Shown in pieces: positions 60,241-64,000 of a DNA stretch of 64,000 nucleotides. The notes beneath the pieces are model-generated. The model ran no database searches and was not told the DNA's origin. It was given only the letters and a program-made list of their open reading frames with translations. The position numbers were made by a program, and so were the translations under genes. Position 1 is the stretch's first letter. Every line of letters begins with the position of its first letter. The DNA is from Candidatus Saccharimonadota bacterium (GTDB lineage: Bacteria; Patescibacteriota; Saccharimonadia; Saccharimonadales; Saccharimonadaceae): positions 1-64,000 of the forward strand of contig JAFRLA010000014.1 of the NCBI GenBank assembly GCA_017431465.1, in the 5' to 3' direction.

Positions 60241-61548
60241 ATGAGTTTTAAAGATATTCCAGGTTATAATCAGGCGGTTTTGCCGTATCATTTGGCACAG
60301 TCGGCGGCGGCGGGTGTTCGCTATAAGTTTCCTGGTCGGCGACTTCGGATCATCGGCGTAACAGGGACGAACGGCAAGACGACGACTTCGTTTATGATTT
60401 GGAAGATGTTGAATTTTGCCGGGCATAAGACTGGTCTGATGACTACAGTGGCTTGGGGTGGATTTTCTGAAGATGAGCTTGAAAAGCAGATTGAGCATAT
60501 GACGACGGTCGACGCGATGACGCTGAATCGGAGAATCACGAAGATTGCCGACCTTGGCGCAGAGTTCTTAGTTTTAGAGGTGACTTCGCACGCTTTGGCG
60601 CAGTTTAGGATCCTCGGGATTCCGATTGAGGTTGCCGTGATGACGAACGTGACGCATGAGCACCTGGATTATCACAAGACTTTTTCTCGGTACGTTAAGG
60701 CGAAGACGAAGCTGTTTTCTAGAGCACGATTTGGGGTTGTGAATGTGGATGATCCGTCTGCGGACGCGTTTATTTCGGCTTTGCCTTCGTCGTCGGTTTA
60801 TGTGACCTATGGTATTAAAAACAAGGCGGATGAGCGGGCGACCTCTGTTAAACTTGGGGCTTCGGGCGTGAAATATGTGTGCGATGATATAAATGTGGTC
60901 GACTCTAAGGTTGTGAAAGTGGATGGGAAGCTTTCGATTTCTACGCAGATTCCGGGCGAGTTTAATGTCTATAATTCCCTGGCGGCGGTGTCCGTCGGGC
61001 AGATTTTGGGTCTGACGCCGGGCCAGATTGAGAAAGGGATTTTGGCGCTGTCTGAGGTCGAGGGGCGGATGAATCGGCTAAGTTTAGGCCAAGATTTTGA
61101 GGTAATCGTGGACTTTGCGCATACACCGGATGCGTTTTTGAAGGTGTTTTCGAGCGTTTGTCCGCATCCGGAGGGGCGGGTTATTTCCCTGTTTGGCGGC
61201 GCTGGGCGGCGTGATGAGAGCACACGTGCTGAGCGGGGTGAGATTGCTGGAAAATATAGTGATTTGATCATCGTAACAGAGGACGATTCGCGAGATGAGG
61301 ACCCTTTTGCGATTGCTTCTGAGTTTGTCTCTGGCGCTAAAAAGGCGGGGCTTTCGGAGTCGAAGATTATTGTTGAGCTGGATCGGTCGAAGGCGATATC
61401 TAGGGCGATTTCTGAGGCTCGTGCCGGTGATTTGGTTCTGATTTTAGGTAAGGGCCACGAGAAAACGATTCTTCGCGCGGACGGGCCGCATAAGTTTGAG
61501 GACCTTAAGGTTACCGAGGCGGCGATCAAGAAGCGACTGAATGGTTAA
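60241..61548 (+). CDS. murE: MurE-type Mur ligase, N-terminally short
   Basis: A 435-residue ligase adding the third residue of the peptidoglycan stem peptide. P-loop GVTGTNGKTTTS (~38-49), EVTSHAL (~116-122), TNVTHEHLDYH, FAHTPDAF, and GAGRRDESTRAERG. The family domain I (~80-90 residues that bind UDP) is largely missing, so it starts almost at the central ATPase domain. The selector motif is TEDDSRDEDP near residue 346, keeping an Arg as in the DNPR of meso-diaminopimelate enzymes. TATAAT is exactly 6 nt before the ATG. Confidence 0.85.
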   Translation: MSFKDIPGYNQAVLPYHLAQSAAAGVRYKFPGRRLRIIGVTGTNGKTTTSFMIWKMLNFAGHKTGLMTTVAWGGFSEDELEKQIEHMTTVDAMTLNRRITKIADLGAEFLVLEVTSHALAQFRILGIPIEVAVMTNVTHEHLDYHKTFSRYVKAKTKLFSRARFGVVNVDDPSADAFISALPSSSVYVTYGIKNKADERATSVKLGASGVKYVCDDINVVDSKVVKVDGKLSISTQIPGEFNVYNSLAAVSVGQILGLTPGQIEKGILALSEVEGRMNRLSLGQDFEVIVDFAHTPDAFLKVFSSVCPHPEGRVISLFGGAGRRDESTRAERGEIAGKYSDLIIVTEDDSRDEDPFAIASEFVSGAKKAGLSESKIIVELDRSKAISRAISEARAGDLVLILGKGHEKTILRADGPHKFEDLKVTEAAIKKRLNG

Positions 61549-62327
61549 GCCTCAGGCTCATAGTTGGCGATGCCTTCGGTGATTTTTTCAGGAGCAATAT
61601 GAAGTGCGTTGGCGATGGCGGTCGCGGCGGCCATGTAAGAGATGACTGGCTCTCCAGTTAGGAAAGTCGCAACGGTAAAACGAGAGGTGCCGATGACAAG
61701 ATTGGCTTCGGCGCCTTTTTTGTAGAGTTTGTGGGTTAAGATCTGGACAGTGCTGAAGCGATCTTGGCCATAGGTCAGAGTTCCTTTTGTGCCGGCAAAC
61801 TGTTCAAATTGATCATAGTTCGCGTCTTCGCGGTTAAGAACGACGTAGTCCGGGTTCATCTTAAAGAGGATCGATTCCCCGCTGACGTAGTCCTCGGCTG
61901 GCTCATCGTCTAGAGAGGACGGGATGTAGTTAGTTAGAGCGGCAACATGGACCGGGAGATCATAGAAAGTGTCTTTTTCTAGGGATTCCGCAGGGGCGGT
62001 TACGACGACGTAATTCGCGCCAGCTTTCCAAGATTGGGACAGGAATTTATGCAGAGTCCCGAGCTTGATGTTGTGTTCGGAAGCTAGGAGCTCGACTGGG
62101 TGGCCAGCGGCTTTCAAGATTTCGTAGACATAATGGGCGACCTCAACTTTACCGGCGGTACCAGTGATACAAATAAGTTTCATATCCTTTAGAGGATGGC
62201 CATAATAAGTGTTTAAGAGTTTAGCTTTGATTTTCGCACCCTTGTTTTTTGCGGACTTTTTGACTGTTTTTGGAGCGGCTTTCGGAGTGTCCTGCTCTGG
62301 GGTTACTTCATTATTACTCTTTTCCAT
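61545..62327 (-). CDS. Mur-ligase-like pseudoenzyme with degraded P-loop
   Basis: A 260-residue protein. A Lys/Pro-rich N-terminus (~1-45) precedes a central-domain-like fold: CITGTAGKVEVAHYVYEILKAAGH aligns with the MurE stretch ending in GTNGKTT, but Asn and both Thr of the loop are lost. TAPAESL replaces the TSHAL motif, then ALTNYIPSSLDD and VVLNREDANYD follow in the MurE order. The C-terminal ligase domain is absent. ATP binding is unlikely; a regulatory or scaffold role is inferred. It is convergent with murE (4-nt overlap); TATACT is exactly 6 nt before the ATG. Confidence 0.75.
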   Translation of the reverse strand: MEKSNNEVTPEQDTPKAAPKTVKKSAKNKGAKIKAKLLNTYYGHPLKDMKLICITGTAGKVEVAHYVYEILKAAGHPVELLASEHNIKLGTLHKFLSQSWKAGANYVVVTAPAESLEKDTFYDLPVHVAALTNYIPSSLDDEPAEDYVSGESILFKMNPDYVVLNREDANYDQFEQFAGTKGTLTYGQDRFSTVQILTHKLYKKGAEANLVIGTSRFTVATFLTGEPVISYMAAATAIANALHIAPEKITEGIANYEPEA

Positions 62328-62658
62328 AATTTAAGTATAGCATATTTTTTAAAAATGTGTTAGAATGAAGATGTCACAGCGATGTGATGCTCATTTAATT
62401 TCTAGGTGGATGGTCGCTATAAGTTCTTTGGGCTTAGCCTGACGGCTTCTAGCGATGTCCACACCAAGTGATTAGATGAGGTGTGTGGAGTAAAGCTATG
62501 TACGGGCGCCCGAGGGTTTTGCCTTCGGGCGGTTCGTAACTTTAACATTTTTCTAAGTGTAACACCCGTAATCGTTTTCCGCCTACGGCGAAAAACGCTT
62601 TCGGGTGCGGCATTCGCGAGAAGAAGAAAAGCGAGCTTTCCTTCTTCTTCGCTCATTT
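62328..62658. other. Structured intergenic region, possible small RNA, no protein gene
   Basis: 331 bp. On the plus strand a TAGAAT (62361-62366) could start an RNA of ~170 nt. Predictable stems: TCACA/TGTGA near the start; TGGA..TCGCTA paired with TAGCGA..TCCA; and the strong hairpin CGCCCGAGGG/CCTTCGGGCG (62507-62532). Two more inverted repeats follow: 62563-62607 (CACCCG, CGTTTT, CGCC pairing back) and 62616-62652 (GCGAGAAGAAG/CTTCTTCTTCGC). It does not carry the conserved cores of RNase P RNA, SRP RNA or tmRNA that I could recognise. Confidence 0.55.
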
Positions 62659-62735
62659 GCACCCGTAGCTCAGCTGGATAGAGCGTTGGCTTGCGGAGCC
62701 AAAGGTCGCAGGTTCGAATCCTACCGGGTGTACCA
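62659..62735 (+). tRNA. tRNA-Arg (GCG)
   Basis: Acceptor GCACCCG/CGGGTGT with a G1-U72 wobble, D stem GCTC/GAGC, anticodon stem TTGGC/GCCAA with loop TTGCGGA (anticodon GCG, reading CGC/CGU), T loop TTCGAAT with one C-A mismatch in the T stem, discriminator A, encoded CCA. Most bacteria use an ACG (inosine) tRNA for these codons. Confidence 0.85.
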
Positions 62736-62758
62736 ATCGAATTGTTTAAGGAGTAAAC

Positions 62759-62839
62759 ATGGCGAAAAAAGTAAAAGTTGCGCTTCTTAATCGCAATAAT
62801 AATCACAAGCATAGCGAGAAGCGAAAACATTTAGACTAA
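62759..62839 (+). CDS. 26-residue basic microprotein
   Basis: A short frame, MAKKVKVALLNRNNNHKHSE plus KRKHLD, stop TAA. It is 38% Lys/Arg/His-rich overall, with an Asn/His cluster, resembling the tails of ribosome-associated peptides. AAGGAG lies 6-7 nt before the ATG, and a terminator begins 3 nt after the stop. It follows tRNA-Arg by 23 nt and may share its transcript. No family recognised. Confidence 0.65.
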   Translation: MAKKVKVALLNRNNNHKHSEKRKHLD

Positions 62840-62840
62840 G

Positions 62841-62862
62841 ACAGCCCTTCGGGGCTTTTTTA
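62841..62862 (+). terminator. Terminator after the 26-residue frame
   Basis: AGCCC-TTCG-GGGCT followed by TTTTTT; a compact GC hairpin with a stable tetraloop. Confidence 0.92.
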
Positions 62863-62920
62863 GTTCCCTGCTTGATAGTGAGAGAAGTATCGATACTGTC
62901 GGAAGGGTGCTGGTTTTTAT

Positions 62921-63832
62921 TTATTTACGTTTTCCTGCCGCGAGGCCATTGATTTTTTTGAAATCGACTGATTCGACTGCTTTTCTTAGGGTAGCTTTAG
63001 AGCCGTAGTGAGTGCTGGCGCCAGGGCTATCAGAGAGCATATGTTGGGCATAAGGAAAAGAGATTACTCTATCAAGTTTTGTCGTGAAGTTGAGGCCGGT
63101 CGAAGCTTTAGCCACGCGGACTTTAGATATGGGAATATCTAGGGCACGCGACATCTCCTCTGGAAAAAAGGTGAGCGAAAATAGGTCGCCATCTGGTTCG
63201 CCGGCTAGGCGACCGTAAGCTATAGAAGTGTTCCCTTCTATCCAAAAACGCTCGTCTAGGGCGCGCATTTTTGCGCCTTCTAGGTTGGCTTCGCAACATA
63301 CGGTTTTTTTATCGTTGTCGTTCATTTCGCAAACGAAATCGCCTTCGCAAGTCGTGGTCATAATTGCGCCAGTCACATCCGGAGATTTTAGACCATGCTG
63401 TTCGTCGTAACTAATTGTATCACTAATATAGTCCATCATTACCCAAGATAGCAGGCCTGTCTTGGCATTTTCGGCCATTAAATAGAATTCTGCGCGAGAA
63501 CCCCAGAATACGCTAGTATGAATTCTGAACATAGAAACTACGCCGTAATATTTCGGCGTGTCGCCGGCAAAAACGCTGGCTTTTGTTGGGACAAAATCTT
63601 GGGGCAGATATTCGGCGATTTCATCAGGTTTTTCCAATTCGTAAAACATAAAAGTGCAATACGGTTCTACAACAAACGGCATTTTATCAGCCTTTTTTGT
63701 AGCAGATTTGATAATTTTTCGTTGTAAGAAAACAGGGAGTTTTCTCAATTTTGTCTGCATATAGTGAGACTGACCGACCATCATAGGGTTGACCATTTTT
63801 TCAACACCTTTGGCATATTCTGAAACGTTCAT
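62921..63832 (-). CDS. Soluble protein of unknown function
   Basis: A 303-residue protein from ATG 63832 (MNVSEYAKGVEKMVNPMMVG); TATACT lies exactly 6 nt upstream, which excludes a 28-residue in-frame extension. No signal peptide or clear TM. It has a beta-rich middle (YYGVVSMFRIHTSVFWGSRAEF, MTTTCEGDFVCEMND), several Cys and many Met. The pattern faintly recalls acetoacetate-decarboxylase-like folds, but I cannot confirm it. It stands alone between a terminator and a divergent gene. Confidence 0.7.
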   Translation of the reverse strand: MNVSEYAKGVEKMVNPMMVGQSHYMQTKLRKLPVFLQRKIIKSATKKADKMPFVVEPYCTFMFYELEKPDEIAEYLPQDFVPTKASVFAGDTPKYYGVVSMFRIHTSVFWGSRAEFYLMAENAKTGLLSWVMMDYISDTISYDEQHGLKSPDVTGAIMTTTCEGDFVCEMNDNDKKTVCCEANLEGAKMRALDERFWIEGNTSIAYGRLAGEPDGDLFSLTFFPEEMSRALDIPISKVRVAKASTGLNFTTKLDRVISFPYAQHMLSDSPGASTHYGSKATLRKAVESVDFKKINGLAAGKRK

Positions 63833-63892
63833 GGATATAGTATAGCATAAGCAATTGCTATTTCGGGGAAGTTCTGGTAAAATATGGGCAAG

Positions 63893-64000
63893 ATGAGCTT
63901 TTTGCATAGAAAACAAGATTACGAAGAATTTGATGATAATGAGTGGGCGGATCTTGATAATTTATTACCGGAAGAGGAACGTCAACCGACACTCGAGGAT
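63893..64000 (+). CDS. Partial soluble acidic protein, unknown
   Basis: ATG 63893 opens a frame of 36 codons running off the window (MSFLHRKQDYEEFDDNEWAD...). The visible part is acidic. A TAAAAT lies 9 nt upstream, fitting a near-leaderless start, and the gene is divergent from the 303-residue protein. Too short to classify. Confidence 0.55.
   Translation, partial: MSFLHRKQDYEEFDDNEWADLDNLLPEEERQPTLED

Noticed and set aside
62373-62545. Identification of the structured region as RNase P RNA, SRP RNA or tmRNA
   Set aside because: The conserved cores (GAAAGTC/ACAGAA for RNase P, the GGAAG apical loop for SRP, a tRNA-like 3' end with CCA for tmRNA) are not seen, so no family name is given.
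62417-62830. 137-residue minus-strand frame across tRNA-Arg and the structured region
   Set aside because: It contains the typical antisense-tRNA peptide (GRIRTCDLWLRKPTLYPAEL) and opposes the microprotein and hairpins; no SD or promoter.
1-64000. UGA recoding as in Gracilibacteria/Absconditabacteria
   Set aside because: Several genes end sensibly at TGA (for example the ATGA overlaps near 12666, 16961 and 26930) and no frame needs in-frame TGA read-through; standard code fits.
1-64000. Insertion sequences, integrases or prophage
   Set aside because: No transposase, integrase, phage structural gene or terminal inverted repeat pair with target duplication was recognised; the T4SS also lacks a relaxase or VirD4 in this window, so an integrative conjugative element is not supported.

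Overview
The window looks like a chromosomal segment of a Candidatus Saccharibacteria (TM7) type Patescibacteria/CPR organism. This rests on the gene set and architecture: very tight packing, a Gram-positive-like envelope without lipid A genes, a Saccharibacteria-style type IV secretion (T4SS) cluster with many small pilin-like paralogs, and standard genetic code. The replication origin is included: dnaA-dnaN-recF at 37.5-41.3 kb, with rpmH, rnpA, yidC and khpB (jag) on the other side.

Layout. (1) 0-6 kb: small envelope genes (SH3 secreted protein, MscS-like channel, bile-salt-hydrolase-family enzyme, FtsB-like divisome protein), tRNA-Ile2 and murC. (2) 6-25 kb: a surface-glycan locus. It holds an O-antigen ligase/polymerase-like protein, the initiating sugar transferase, galE, the complete dTDP-L-rhamnose set (rfbA, C, B, D), eight further glycosyltransferase-type genes, a Wzm/Wzt ABC exporter and a pyruvyltransferase-like protein. 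Twelve minus-strand genes from 22117 to 10967 are almost all overlapping or abutting, so they probably form one operon. (3) 25-32 kb: a repeat-bearing secreted cell-wall protein, a DsbA-like membrane thioredoxin, a SufS-like desulfurase, an LCP glycan ligase and a LexA-like DNA-binding protein. (4) 31.7-41.3 kb: khpB, yidC, rnpA, a heterodimeric ABC exporter inserted between rnpA and rpmH, then oriC and dnaA-dnaN-recF. (5) 41.3-56.3 kb: the T4SS. It contains a PEGA protein, a bifunctional peptidoglycan hydrolase, an 813-residue membrane protein, VirB4 plus a separate VirB4-N-like protein, PrgI, a 980-residue VirB6-like protein, and six pilin-like proteins, five of them in a divergent array. 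(6) 56-64 kb: tRNA-Ser, secreted/membrane genes, groEL-groES with a CIRCE operator, murE, a Mur-ligase-like pseudoenzyme, tRNA-Arg and a 26-residue basic microprotein.

How it fits together. The glycan locus would make a rhamnose-containing polymer, export it by Wzm/Wzt and attach it to the wall by the LCP enzyme. The T4SS, with its own wall hydrolase, would cross that envelope to contact another cell. This is inference from family membership.

The strongest non-gene signals are: a recurring promoter geometry in which TATAAT (or TATACT) sits exactly 6 nt before the ATG at ten genes, implying widespread leaderless mRNAs; three divergent gene pairs whose start codons are only 14-20 bp apart over a shared symmetric -10; a probable oriC carrying a DnaA-box/DnaA-trio arrangement; a 178-bp palindrome that includes both stop codons of a convergent gene pair; and an unexplained structured intergenic region before tRNA-Arg.
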